From Theocolax elegans (Eukaryota; Arthropoda; Insecta; Hymenoptera; Cerocephalidae): 64,000 bases of DNA. Below the pieces are notes generated by a model. That model did not search any database. It had not been told where the DNA came from and worked only from the letters and a program-made list of their open reading frames with translations. Location of the stretch: assembly GCA_026168455.1 (NCBI GenBank), contig CM047427.1:58047249-58111248 (forward strand), given 5' to 3'. Positions 43,813 to 55,373 of the stretch are shown piece by piece. A program made the position numbers and the translations under genes. Every line of letters begins with the position of its first letter. Position 1 is the stretch's first letter.

Positions 43813-44133
43813 CGCGCTCTGGCTGGTGGCTTTTCCCACCACCAGAGGGAGACGACTATCTCTCTACACTCGTTGGAGAGATAGTCGTCTAATTTCTATA
43901 TATATAGCCGCAGAACATCTTGCTGGCGTCGCATATCATCTTGCGACAGGCGTCTAAGGTAAGATCTCCAGTTCCTTACTGAGGAGTCCAAGCTGGAGAT
44001 CGAGGACGAAACGCCTTTAATTATTTTAAAAGGCCGTGCTCTGGGAAATTCCACCAACCATAGTGGACAAAGAGTACGATAGGCCTGCTTTATTCTAAAA
44101 GTAGAGCATTTGGTTCGGAGAGACCGATATTAT
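43383..44133. repeat. Inner palindrome: two 328-bp arms and a 95-bp spacer
   Basis: Arms 43383-43710 and 43806-44133 look identical as reverse complements. The spacer ends in a run of 33 A (43778-43810, reaching into the right arm). Each arm contains a small perfect hairpin, AGACGACTATCTCTC and its complement around an 11-nt loop. The spacer segment 43732-43776 recurs inverted at 44127-44172, just outside the right arm. Confidence 0.9.
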
Positions 44134-44459
44134 TATACATATACATATTACCGAACGTTAAAATTTTGTAACTATCAACATTATTATTATTATTATTCTG
44201 CAATACATTGTTTAGATTTCACAAACTTGTCACTGTCACGTTATCATATTACTCATTATAATTATAGATCAGATTTATTTATATATCTTTTGTATTAAAT
44301 ACGTATATTCAGTTATTGTAAGAATGATGTTTATATATTTATAGTAATCCTTCAGATTAGTATTATAATTCATGTAAGGGATGTAAAACTAAAAATCCAG
44401 CATTATAAATGTTTAAAAAATAATTTTTTACATTTGTATAATAATATTTGTATTTTTAG

Positions 44460-44520
44460 CAGCTTACAGGGGACTAGATTGATACTGAAACAAGTGGAGA
44501 TACTTTTTTACCATTCCAAG
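44460..44520 (+). other. Exon-like segment in repeat, copy 2
   Basis: Same acceptor and donor as copies 1 and 3, but the ATG is changed (GATTGATACTG), so the start codon is lost. Confidence 0.5.
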
Positions 44521-45605
44521 GTAAGTGCATAAATTTTTTTGCAATGATCATGCTAATAGATTCATCGTTATAAGGCAACAAATATACATTTCTATTAATA
44601 TTTCGGGCACTTTTCCCGGATATTTTGACCATAAGTGATCTTAATGATTTAGACCCACTCTGGAAATTTTTAGGCAGTTTCTGACTATAAAAAGACATCT
44701 TTTAGACAGTATTAGGTTACCAGAGTCCGGAGCAGAATTGCTGATTTTCACTATTTAAGGTTTAAATGGCTTACAAGAGTGTGACAGCATACGTTTATGT
44801 CTTTAATAGTATTTTTAATGAAAAGTTCGGTAAATTTTACAAAAAAAGTCATACTTATGTTTTTAGTGAAAAATGCATCCCCTGGGAGCTAAAAATTCAT
44901 GAAAATGGGCATATAATGCAAAAAAGTGCTAAAATGTCAACTTTGACTCTCTGTAACTTAAAATAATGGCCCAGAAAAAATCTGAAAAAATTCAGGAGAA
45001 CTACTGGATACCTCTAAAACATATTCCCACAGTTATAGCAATATTTATTTTTTTCATCTTCGATGTCACAGAGAACCACCCATATATATATGGAATATAT
45101 TGAAGAACTGACCCAATAAGCAAAAATAAATCTTATTAAATTCTAAAAGAATTCTTTTCAAATTCTTTTTTACTAAAAAGAATTTCAAAAGAATTCTTCA
45201 AGTTAGCCTATAGTAATAACGAATGTCCGCTATATTAATATCTAAAAGAGTTAAAAAAGTATTCTTTTTGTTGAAATAATTTTGAGGAAAACGCAGTACA
45301 GAAAATGGAAAAAGTATTGTTAAAGAATTCTTTTCCTATCAAATGTTAACGCCTTTTTAAAAACTCCATAATCCAAAGTGGTGAATAAAACGTAAAAAAG
45401 AATTCTTAGGATTTTTTTTATGTGCGCTATTTTAAGAGTTCTAAAAGTATTCTTTTTTTAATAATTTTAAAGAAAACACAGTGGAGGAAATAAAGAAAGT
45501 ATTTTTTAAGAATTCTTCTACTATTAAATGTTAACGCCTTTCTAAAAACTCCATAATTCAAAGTGGTGAATAAAACGTAAAAAAGAATCGTTTAGATTTT
45601 CTTTA

Positions 45606-46673
45606 CACTGAGAAAAATGTGTAATAAAAATTATTAAAATTCTAATAAAAATTACTATAAAACATAGTAATCGGTGGACATATTGTACTTTTAATAAAAA
45701 TTGCTATGTTTTATAATAAATTTGAAATGTACAAATTTTACTATGTTGACATAGCAAATTTTATTAGAAAACATAGTAATTTTTATTATTTCGAGAAAGA
45801 GTCGAATTAAAAATAAATTTCTACTTTCATCTGTTTACATTTTAACGTCCGTTATACATTTATTTTATTATTATTTTATACTTTATATTTACAATTTAAA
45901 ATACATACAAATAATATTTATGAAAATTATCAGAAAAAAAACCGAAGTCCGAGATGGAGATTCGAACCGACGACCCTCCGACTAGAAGTCCCGCACCTTA
46001 CCGCCTGCGCCACCGGATAATTATATTCCGGTTGATTCGAATCGCCCTCATATGTATTTTTGTGATTCACAAAAACTTGTATATTTTGTTTATTACATTT
46101 ATTTGTCGCGATACTACATTTATTAATCTTTTTTACTGTTTGAATATTACCCCGTAAAGATAATGTAAAAAAGAAATTTATTTATCCGCAATTAACGACA
46201 ATATACTTATACTGAAATTCTTGAGGTTATGTGGAGATGGTGTATTTTCCCTATGTACCAATTTTATTATTGACATGACAAATTTTATTATTTTTAATAA
46301 GAAATTTTACTACATTACATATTAAAAACGTAATAATTATCATTTACACAAAAATATATCAAGTATTACTATATGAAAGTCACAAATTTTGCTATATTGC
46401 GTAATAAAATTTACTATGTTACCTAGTAAATTTCGTTCACTAAATTATAATTTTTATATTTCATGATTTTTGCTATATAACATAGTAATTTTTATAAAAC
46501 TCAATTGATAAATTTTGCTTCATCTTTTGGTACTTTTTATTATGCTAATAATAATGTTTAATTAAAATATATTATAAAACCTTTCATAATGCAAGTATAT
46601 CCAGCGTATATTATAAAACATAGTAATTTTTATTAAAAACGTTGCAAATTTTATTATAGCATTTTTCTCAGTG
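45606..46673. mobile_element. TA-flanked non-autonomous DNA transposon
   Basis: Perfect 14-bp terminal inverted repeats CACTGAGAAAAATG / CATTTTTCTCAGTG with TA on both sides (45604-45605 and 46674-46675). The 1068-bp body has no transposase; it repeats AACATAGTAATTTTTATTA and its complement many times. TA target sites fit the Tc1/mariner superfamily, but the class is inference. It contains a tRNA-derived SINE. Confidence 0.8.
45945..46022 (-). mobile_element. tRNA-derived SINE head (tRNA-Arg-like), nested
   Basis: On the minus strand an A box TGGCGCAGGCGG (46001-46012) and B box GGTTCGAATC (45959-45968) with GGACTTCTAGTC between them, which resembles the anticodon arm of tRNA-Arg(UCU). The T stem is mismatched, so not a working tRNA gene. 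It lies inside the CACTGAG element, and could be either an insertion or that element's own pol III promoter. Confidence 0.55.
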
Positions 46674-47080
46674 TAGGTAACCAAATCCAATAATGTAAAA
46701 GTTTACTTTTTTAAGAATTTTTTTATTCAAAGGTACAATGGTGGAAACTTAATAATTTCGGACGATTGTCTTAACATTACTCCAATAATATATAATTGTT
46801 ACAATTCTCTATATTTTTTTATTGTCAACTAACAACCTACATTCTTATTTATTAAATAAGTGTGTTAAAATAGGTCAAAATATTCATTAGCCTATAATGC
46901 TTTTGTCACTTGTTCAATATGACAATAGAATATTGAATCATAATGAACCTTTTTGATTGAAGGCTATTTTTCTTAATAGTAGTTTTTAAAATATTACATC
47001 GATCATTTTTAAAGTAGTAATCAAAATCTCGGAAAAGAAAAACGCATATAAAAATATATAACATAACGAAGCTTTTTTCA

Positions 47081-47825
47081 GATCGGACAATTAGTTTTTG
47101 GCTTATAGCTTATCTCTTTTGACCCTTCGATATGTAAATTATCGATAAATACATTTTAAACTTTGGATTAAAACTGTTTTGCTTAAATTAAGTTAAGTTA
47201 AGTTAATTGTTCAAAAAGAATACGGTTTTATTACTTATTTGAATATTTCATAAATCCAAAAAAATTTAAAAGAGGCAAAAAAGTACTTTTTGCATACTAT
47301 TCGATTACTTATTTAATACCACAAACCATCACTTTAGATCGGACAATTAGTTTTTTGGCTTATGCTATCTCTTTGACCCTTCGATATTTAAATATATCGA
47401 TAAATACATTTTAAAACTTTTGATAAAACTGTTTTGCTTAAATTAAGTTAAGTTAAGTTAATTTGTTCAAAAAGAAACGTTTTTATTACTTATTTGAATA
47501 TTTCATAAATCCAAAAAAATTTTAAAGAGGCAAAAAAGTACTTTTTGCATACTATTCGATTACTTGTTTAATACCACAAACCATCACTTTTGTCGGCAGA
47601 AAAATAAATTATTTTGTTCAAAAAGAATACTTTTTTATTACTTATTTGAATATTTTGTAAATCCAAAAAAATTTTAAAAGAGACAAAAGAATACTTCTTG
47701 CATACTATTCGATTACTTATTTAATACCACAAACCAACACTTTTGTCGGCCGAAAAATAAATTATTTTGTTCAAAAAGAATACTTTTTTATTGCTATTTG
47801 AATACTATAAGTATTCTTTTTATGC
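47081..47825. repeat. ~255-bp tandem repeat, four partial copies
   Basis: GATCGGACAATTAGTTTTTGG occurs at 47081 and 47337 (256 bp apart). The sub-unit starting GTTCAAAAAG is at 47211, 47465, 47616 and 47769, so the last two copies are shortened to about 152 bp. Units include TTAAGTTAAGTTAAGTTAA and CGATTACTTATTTAATACC. Confidence 0.8.
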
Positions 47826-47930
47826 GGACATTGGAGAATTCTTAAAGAATTCTTTTTTCGGAGAGTGTGCTTATTGGGGAAGTTTGCGTGTGGATTTCCT
47901 CATATATATTTTTATTCAAGTACCACTAAA

Positions 47931-48618
47931 AAGGAGAGTGTCACATCTCCGGGAAACGGATCTTTATATACTAAACTCTATAATACGTTTACTGCTACAA
48001 AAATACCTATAAAGAAAACTAGAGTTTTAGACTCTAAAGCTCTTTTTTACGATAGCTATAAGCAAATAACGAAAAATCTCACCAATAAAGCCCTTGAGTT
48101 TGATCACTCATAACTCGAAAGCAAATAGAGATAGATACTCAGACTTTAAAAGAAAGCTAAGGTTGAGTAGATATGTTTTGAAAAAAAGATGCTCAAAGAT
48201 CTTGATTTGGTCGAAAATTACGAAATAAAAACGAATTTAACCTTATTTTAATTACTATATTTTGAATTTTAAAAAATTACTGATTTTTTAGGTCAAATTG
48301 TCTTCTTATTTTTATTTTTTCCACAATTTGCGACCAAATCAAAATATTTGAGTCTCTATTTTTTTTAAATCCATTCTACACTCGATTTCATCTTGCTTTT
48401 AAACTTAAATTTGAGTATTTATCTTTATTTGTTTTTGAGTTATGAGTGATCAGAGTCAAGGGCTTTTTTGGCAAGATTTTTCGTTATTTGCTTATATCTA
48501 TCGTAAAAAAAGAGAGTTAGAGTCTAAAGCTCTATGGCTTTCTTTATATTTTCTAGTATAGTAAGCATATCCTAGAGTTTGGAAAAGATCTGTTTTCCGG
48601 AGGTGTGACACTCTCCTT
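47931..48618. mobile_element. MITE or foldback with long terminal inverted repeats
   Basis: Ends AAGGAGAGTGTCACATCTCC (47931) and its complement (to 48618). Imperfect inverted similarity runs inward for about 300 bp on each side, including CGAAAAATCTCACCAATAAAGCCCTT-type blocks. No coding capacity. No clear target duplication. Confidence 0.75.
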
Positions 48619-48901
48619 GTAAGTATGATGGATATATTAATGTAGTTGCATTAAATATTATAACCGCTGTAAATAAAATAAGATGTTTGATATGCAACAC
48701 AATGAATATTTGAACAGTTTAAATGGATGGAGTAGCGCGCGCATCGGATGTTGGTAAGACAGATTACTTACTTACTCTTTCCTGCGTGATATATTCAATA
48801 GTCTCAGGTTGAGATTTTGAGAACAACGGCCATTAAATATATGTACGGTATAAGTATAATGCACATTTGTATATATCCGATACCGTTACACACTTACACA
48901 C

Positions 48902-48903
<2 letters not shown>

Positions 48904-48964
<61 letters not shown>
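48904..48964. repeat. (CA)n microsatellite
   Basis: About 30 uninterrupted AC/CA units. Confidence 0.95.
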
Positions 48965-48966
<2 letters not shown>

Positions 48967-50226
48967 ACCTGTTAACCTGGGTAGTGGCCAGTGGGTGTAG
49001 CCTTTAAATATAATATCTATACTCTATAGGATTACAATTAGTTACAGTTACTTAGTTTACAGCACTGAGCATTTAACTGTCGAGAAAACACGAGAGAAAA
49101 CATACGACATGACATCAGACATGAACATGACTAATATCTAAATAGTAATGTCTATTAAACCATCAGCTGTTACGAATGGGGCAGCAAAATAACTAGAAAA
49201 TTGGAAAAAAAAGTATCTGAATGTAGCTATAAGTACATTGGAAATTTTATATGTCACGCAAGAATATTATGTATTTTAGTTAATAATATTAAGTAGATGT
49301 GCTTCATTATTCGGCAGTTAATCAATTTCCCAAATATTTCTTGTTACACATATACAATTTGAATAGATAGATGGTACTTATTAGCAAGTGTTCCATGCCT
49401 ATACCTGTCTAAACAAAAAATCTGGCGAGTGTCCGATAACCTTGGTGACGAAATTTCTCGATAACAATTTGTTCAATCGTGACGACTTCGTGGTAAACAT
49501 TTCAATAATTTGATATTCTCTTATGAACTTGGATATTTTAAGCTAAGTTTAACTTTGCAGATGTCTGTGTTAATGAAACGTGCACTTTCGCTTATAGATC
49601 GTCAACGAAACTACCGGCGTGTATCTTACTTTCGCAATTTCAATATTTCATCCACATAATTGTCATCTAAAATATCTTAAAATATCTTATCTACCATCTA
49701 AGAATGATAAATCTCGAATTTATTTATTTTAACCTTTTTGCTTTTTAACTATAGTTAACTGTTTTTTTTAAATAATTACATTTAGAATAATCACTGACTA
49801 GATCAGCAGATCACTAGGAACATATTAATCATAGGTAAAGGAACATTTACACAATAAAAACTAACTTATGTTTAAACTATGGAGGATTTAATTTTTTGTA
49901 TGTGCCACATCTTACAAATTTTATAAATATTACATGTATTATCATTTATAATAAAATTTAAATGCTTTATCTAAATAAAAGATTATAATACAACAATTGA
50001 ACTTCGTAATAATGTGATAGAATAAAAATATACCTTATGCACAAACAATATCATTTACAATAATTTAATTTAACAAACCATTTAAACAAACATTAACATT
50101 TTACCCATTTAAGAAATCAACAACATTACTTTTTTGTGACAATTGAATCTTTCTTTTTGTCCATGTGAAATTCACATTTTAAATATCTAATAATGTACAA
50201 ATTTGGGTCTGACTCAGCTTTCAGTC
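48965..50226. other. Intergenic sequence and probable PREB 3' UTR
   Basis: AT-rich, no mobile element recognised. The part next to 50226 should be the 3' UTR of the minus-strand PREB gene; the exact poly(A) site cannot be fixed, although AATAAA occurs on the minus strand near 49720. Confidence 0.5.
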
Positions 50227-52693
50227 AAATGCCCAAATAACTGCATAGTGTAAATGCACCATAAATGTTTATAGCTATAAAAATAAGGAACAGCCAAAAT
50301 GGTAATGCATCTGTAAAGTAGAAAATAAAATTTCATTACAAATTTTACTGATCAATTAATTAAAATTATTATTCACAAAAATATATTACAATCTTTTTAA
50401 CACTTCATTTTTTCCTATTTTGTAACAATTTGACCAAAACAATTGGTAAATGATACTTCTTATGAATATAAAATGATTATACTGTAATAACCATGTATTA
50501 TAAAATTATAAAAAATTCAATATTAAGGAAAAATCTAGAATTTAGATTTAATACTAGTTAAATGAAGTATTATTATTGGAAACAAGTAGTATCAAATACA
50601 TTTATAACATCATTATAATTTACAAAAAAACCATTTGCATGTATTCTTATTGTAAAATTGGAGAAAGCAAGCTGTAATAATACTTACGTCTGTGGGGTAT
50701 ACTATGAATGCAAATCTTATTGTCCACAGAGCAACTAATGACAGCAGCCTCTGCATTGCTGGTAATAGCTGGACCATCAAGTTTAGATGATAAGAACTCC
50801 AGATTTGTAATAAACATGTTATGTGCACCAGGTACATGCAGTATCTTCTGCAAACTAAAGGCTATAAACATATCTACAGTGCCAGAAGACATTGTACCAA
50901 TAGCTAAAAATTTGCCATCGTCGGATACAGCCAGCTCTGACAGATTTTCTTCATAAGTCACGACTTTATCAACCAAGCCTGTATCTACATTCCATAATTG
51001 TATAAAGCCATAATGTGTTTTGGCTCTCCTGTCCTTTGAAGGTAAAGAATTTGAAAGGGTAAACAGTTGTTGAGGGTTGGCAGGAGCCTCTATTACAGTT
51101 TTGCGAAAGCGGCATCTTTTAAATACAGATTTTTCACTGTTTACAGGATTCCATATTAATACTTTAGATTTTGCACCACTAGTCACATCCCAAATTATTA
51201 GCTTGCCATCCTTTGCTACTGTAGCAATGCGCTTTCCTTTAGGACTGAAATCAATGTCGTCTATTTCTTTGTCATGACCTTTTAGGTCATGGAGTTTTCT
51301 TATCTGAGGAAACTGCCAGAGTCGCACATGACTGTCTAATCCACCCGTTGCCATAACGGTTCCACACGGGCTTATCCTCACAACTCTTTGAACAGGTTGC
51401 ACATTTTGACCAGTTCTGTGAAAAACAACAAATTTATATAAACAATTCAAGTAAAAATGTTTTGAAATTGAAAACATTTACCTAAAGTCCGTTTGCACAC
51501 TATCAGTAGGTTTGATGATAAGCTGTAACTTTTTATGTTTTGCCTTTGATTCTTGTACCTTAATTTTTTCTACATTTTCCCTCTTGTAAGAATTTTCTTC
51601 TTTCTTCTCGCTTGATTTTCTTTGCTTTAATTCATCCCTGTTTGGAAAACCAGTCTTTTTTGGAATTTCTCCATTTTCCATAACAACGACTTTTGATTGT
51701 ATATTGTATAATTGACAGTGACTTTCTTGACCTGCAACTAGCCACATTTTCTTACCATTATTGTAAGTAGCACTATTCATTACAACATTGGGACCTGTTT
51801 CATAACGAGTTATTTCTTCAGCAATAAATTGCTTTCCATCATGAGATAATTCAAATATCTCCTATAATAATAAAATTTATATCAATAATAATTTAATAAA
51901 TTATTTGCATACAATTTATATATAAAGATATACCATGTTAAATAATTATCTAAATATAAAACGGTAGAAAACTAGAAAATGTAAACGTTTGATTTAAGGT
52001 TAAATAAAATGGCTAATTATAGAAAAGCTCTAATTAATTAAAGTACCAATATTTAATTGCAAATTGATATCATAAATAAAGATTTATCTAATAGTTGAGT
52101 ATACGGTTATTGTTTGAAATTGTTTTATAAAAACTTGAAAAATGATTAAGATTAATAGTATACTGTAAAATTTAAATTAAGAAAAAATGTAAAAACAATA
52201 TAAGGTATATATATAAAATATAACTATCTTTGTAGGAAATTAGTCTTAACTTTTACTGTGAATATGTAGTAGATTAGTTTTGGAATTTTTTCAATAATAT
52301 GATTGTATATAAAAAATGTAGTTAGTGAGACTAGTCTTAATTAAATGTTGGAAAAGTAATTGAATGATAAAGTGAAAGAAAATGAAAAAATATGATGTTT
52401 TTATTAAGTGAATGAATAAACAGTTAAGAGTTGAATGTAAATAATGACAGATCAGAAAGGATTAGTAAGGAAAGTTTGCATTGTATTGTAAATAAATAAG
52501 AAAGCGAATAGAAAAGTGTTAAAAGTATTAAACGAGGTGAATTTGGACGTACAAAGCCATTGGCAACCCCAGTCCTGGAAGAACCACCGCCACCACCGAC
52601 CAAGACATGTCTGCTGGTGAGCATCTGCAACGTGTACGGGGGAAAATTGACCTTGGCCAGCAAGCCATCCTGCTTTCGGCTCCAGGAGGCCAT
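50227..52693 (-). CDS. PREB: Prolactin regulatory element-binding protein / Sec12 (guanine-nucleotide exchange factor for Sar1)
   Basis: ER membrane WD40 protein that activates Sar1 to start COPII coat assembly. Four exons on the minus strand: 52693-52553, 51861-51482, 51415-50688, 50312-50227; all introns are GT-AG (donors GTACGT, GTAAAT, GTAAGT), the phases join exactly, and the total is 444 codons plus stop (human PREB is 417 aa). Exon 1 starts at a true ATG and has FPPYTLQM and VGGGGGSSRTGVANGF, matching the first blade with its Gly-rich loop. Exon 2 holds KMWLVAGQESHCQLYN and a Lys/Glu-rich linker; exon 3 the WD repeats (ATGGLDSHVRLWQFP, KGHDKEIDDIDFSPKG, GTVDMFIAFSLQKIL). Exon 4 gives one C-terminal membrane span, LPFWLFLIFIAINIYGAF. 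It is the clearest host gene here and looks functional. Confidence 0.93.
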
Positions 52694-52960
52694 CGTGGTT
52701 AGGGGTCGGGGTAAGCAGGTTAGGACCGAAATTCACCTCGATTCACCGTGTGGGAAGCCGGCATGTGCCGTAACCTGGATGCATGACTCGGCCAGCCGTA
52801 GTCCGCGACCCGACTTCTCTGAACCAATCTGCCACATCCACGCATATACGTAATACGACTGCGACAAGTCTCTCCCTCTCTCTCGTTTGAGTTTCGACGT
52901 TGGAGGTTAGGTTTTGCTCACTCTTTCCCGTGTACTCTGTCTAGTCCAGTAAAAATAGGT
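52694..52960 (-). promoter_or_regulatory. PREB upstream region
   Basis: GC-richer than the surroundings and immediately upstream of the PREB start codon, so it should hold the 5' UTR and promoter. An ATTGG (CCAAT on the plus strand near 52824) is present. No TATA box is obvious. Boundaries are inferred. Confidence 0.35.
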
Positions 52961-54344
52961 CTAAAATCGACTTGTCACAGAAATGTCTGCATTTTTGATA
53001 TTTGGTAAATGGAGGTCAGAGAAAACGATCCTGAAATTTGCAGCTTCCTAGGTCCAGTAGTTCTATGCGAAATAAGCATTTAAAAGTTATTTTAATTTAT
53101 ATCTCAATAACGCTTAGATCTACGGCAAGACGACTTGCGCCAAATGAAAGAACGTAAAATTTAGCATCGGAAACAATTTTTTATTCGAGTTTTATAAGTG
53201 TAAACTTTTGAGATAATAAAAGAAAAAAGCATAAAATTCATCCGAATAAGGAGTAGAGGGGAAGCGCAGACGACATGGCCGCCGCTCCCCCACCCGTGGC
53301 TCTAACCGCAGTGAGACAAATGAGAGGTCTATGATCCTTGCACCCATAATCAATATTTTGATATGAGTAGTACATAAATCGCATGCTCATAAAAAATTAC
53401 AAAATATTGATATGTAACATTTTTTTGCTCGTGGCTTTGTTTTTGCACAATATGCAAAAATCACTTGGGCGTTGCGCCCAATTTTCCACCCCTATTTTAA
53501 AAGTAATAAAACGATTTTAAAATAATCTAGCCCGACCTATTAGATTGCTCGTGATCTGCTCGTCATGCACCTGAAGCCTAAATTTATAAATTAATTAATA
53601 TAAATTAATAAAAAAATAAAATTATGATTTTTTGTTCACCGTTCTTTGCATCCGTTTGTCGCGCATAAACAAGCCAGAGCGCATGCGTAAAAGTGGCATC
53701 GCGCGAAATTTAAAAATTTTATACACTCGGGTACAGCCTTTCACAGTTAATTATTTTCTACTATCATATTGTTCTTAATCATGTTTTGATATATATATGC
53801 GGTATTCCACGTGAAGTGGTCCGATCAAAATTTTAAAATGCACCAAATTTTGGGTACACTTTGCAAATGTTTTTCAGAATACAGAAAAAAATTTTTAGGT
53901 ACTGGAATCTATTTGCTCAAAAGTTATTCTAACCTCAAAAAGAGAATTTTTCCATATTTTTTTCAACACCAGCTGGGTTTACCGCTATATAACTCAAAAT
54001 CTATCAACTTTTACTATAGAACATTATATGTAACATTCGTTGCTAATTATATCTAGAATTTATTCTTCTGGGTTAGAATTTCTAATCTCAAGGTCAATGT
54101 TACATAAACAATTCAACTTGAAAAAAGTGCAAGTGCGCCACCTTTGATTTTTTCATCCAAAAGTCTAAAAGAAAGCTTGGAGCAATACCTTTCAAATGGT
54201 CTGTAGCATTTTTATGGCCTCCAATTCTGTAAAAAGTTATGACAATTTAAAGAAAGACAAAAAATTCACAAAAATTAACATGGTAATTCCCATTTAAATT
54301 TTTTTAAAAATTTCGTGTTTCTTTAAATTGTTTATTTCAATTTT
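52961..54344. other. Intergenic, no recognisable gene
   Basis: No coding exon or known repeat could be recognised. The frame at 53811-54056 has no motif and no splice context. Confidence 0.45.
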
Positions 54345-54984
54345 ATAATAATATTTGTATTTTTAGCAGCTTACAGGGGATTAGATGGATACTGAAACAA
54401 GTGGAGATACTTTTTTACCATTCCAAGGTAAGTGCATAAATTTTTTTGCTATGATCATGCTACTAGATTCATCGTTATAAGACAACAAATATACATTTCT
54501 ATTAATATTTCGGGCACTTTTCCCGGATATTTTGACCATAAGTGATCTTAATGATTTAGACCCACTCTGGAAATTTTTAGGCAGTTTCTGACTATAAAAA
54601 GACATCTTTTAGACAGTATTAGGTTACCAGAGTCCGGAGCAGAATTGCTGATTTTCACTATTTAAGGTTTAAATGGCTTACAAGAGTGTGACAGCATACG
54701 TTTATGTCTTTAAAAGTATTTTTAATGAAAAGTTCGGTAAATTTTACAAAAAAAGTCATACTTATGTTTTTAGTGAAAAATGCATCCCCTGGGAGCTAAA
54801 AATTCATGAAAATGGGCATATAATGCAAAAAAGTGCTAAAATGTCAACTTTGACTCTCTGTAACTTAAAATAATGGCCCAGAAAAAATCTGAAAAAATTC
54901 AGGAGAACTACTGGATACCTCTAAAACATATTCCCACAGTTATAGCAATATTTATTTTTTTCATCTTCGATGTCACAGGGAACC
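54345..54984 (+). repeat. Third copy of the palindrome-arm repeat
   Basis: About 640 bp matching 44440-45085 in the same orientation and 42620-43260 in reverse. It ends in GATGTCACAGGGAACC. It contains the exon-like segment 54367-54427 and, on opposite strands, small frames of 74 codons (54381-54605, minus) and 66 codons (54673-54873, plus) that are also open in the other two copies. Confidence 0.85.
54367..54427 (+). other. Exon-like segment in repeat, copy 3
   Basis: Acceptor TATTTTTAG ends at 54366, ATG is at 54385, the reading is MDTETSGDTFLPFQ with one nucleotide left over, and the donor GTAAGT starts at 54428. It looks like a captured first coding exon with splice sites. Parent gene unknown. 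Confidence 0.5.
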
Positions 54985-55373
54985 TTAATGAGATTATCGA
55001 CGATTTTCTCACTGAACTCCTCACACGAGTTCTCACGCAAGTACTCACGTGAGATAAAGGAAAAGTTGTTAGAAAAAAAGGATAGTAATGAATGCATTAT
55101 TTCACTCAAAAGTTTCTTTAAATAATTTATTCATAGCAAATTGTAGTATTACATATAATTAGGAATGTATACAGTGTAAATAAAAGTAACAAAAGTTAAA
55201 AAAATGTCAAAATTTTTATAATTTTTTATTTATTAAATTATAAATACAAAAAACATATTTAAATATATTTTTATCGCACCCCTTAATCACAGTAACTCGC
55301 AAAATAAAATTTTTTCTTAATTATTTATTAAATTTTTATAACTTAAATCATTTTTAATCTTTAATTATTTTCA
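54985..55373. other. AT-rich intergenic sequence
   Basis: Near 55000-55055 the words CTCAC and GTGAG alternate (for example ACTCACGTGAGAT), echoing the termini of the small element at 60143. Otherwise nothing is recognised. Confidence 0.4.

Larger units (their letters stand above)
42611..45091. repeat. ~2.5-kb palindrome with long outer and inner arms
   Basis: Outer arms 42611-43382 and about 44340-45091 are reverse complements with a few percent divergence. They begin and end with ATATGGGTGGTTCTCTGTG and its complement. Inside is the near-perfect inner palindrome. The right side has an extra segment, 44134-44340. The outer arm is the same repeat as 54345-54984. Confidence 0.9.
45112..47878. 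mobile_element. Non-autonomous element with CCCAATAAGCA termini
   Basis: Terminal inverted repeats CCCAATAAGCA (45112-45122) and TGCTTATTGGG (47868-47878). Inside are many AAAAGAATTCTTTT palindromes, a ~178-bp direct duplication (45332-45603), the nested element 45606-46673 and a ~255-bp tandem repeat. No transposase and no clear target duplication, so the boundaries are tentative. Confidence 0.5.

Noticed and set aside
47767..48113. Frames across the end of the 47.9-kb repeat and start of the MITE
   Set aside because: They span element borders and have no family motif.
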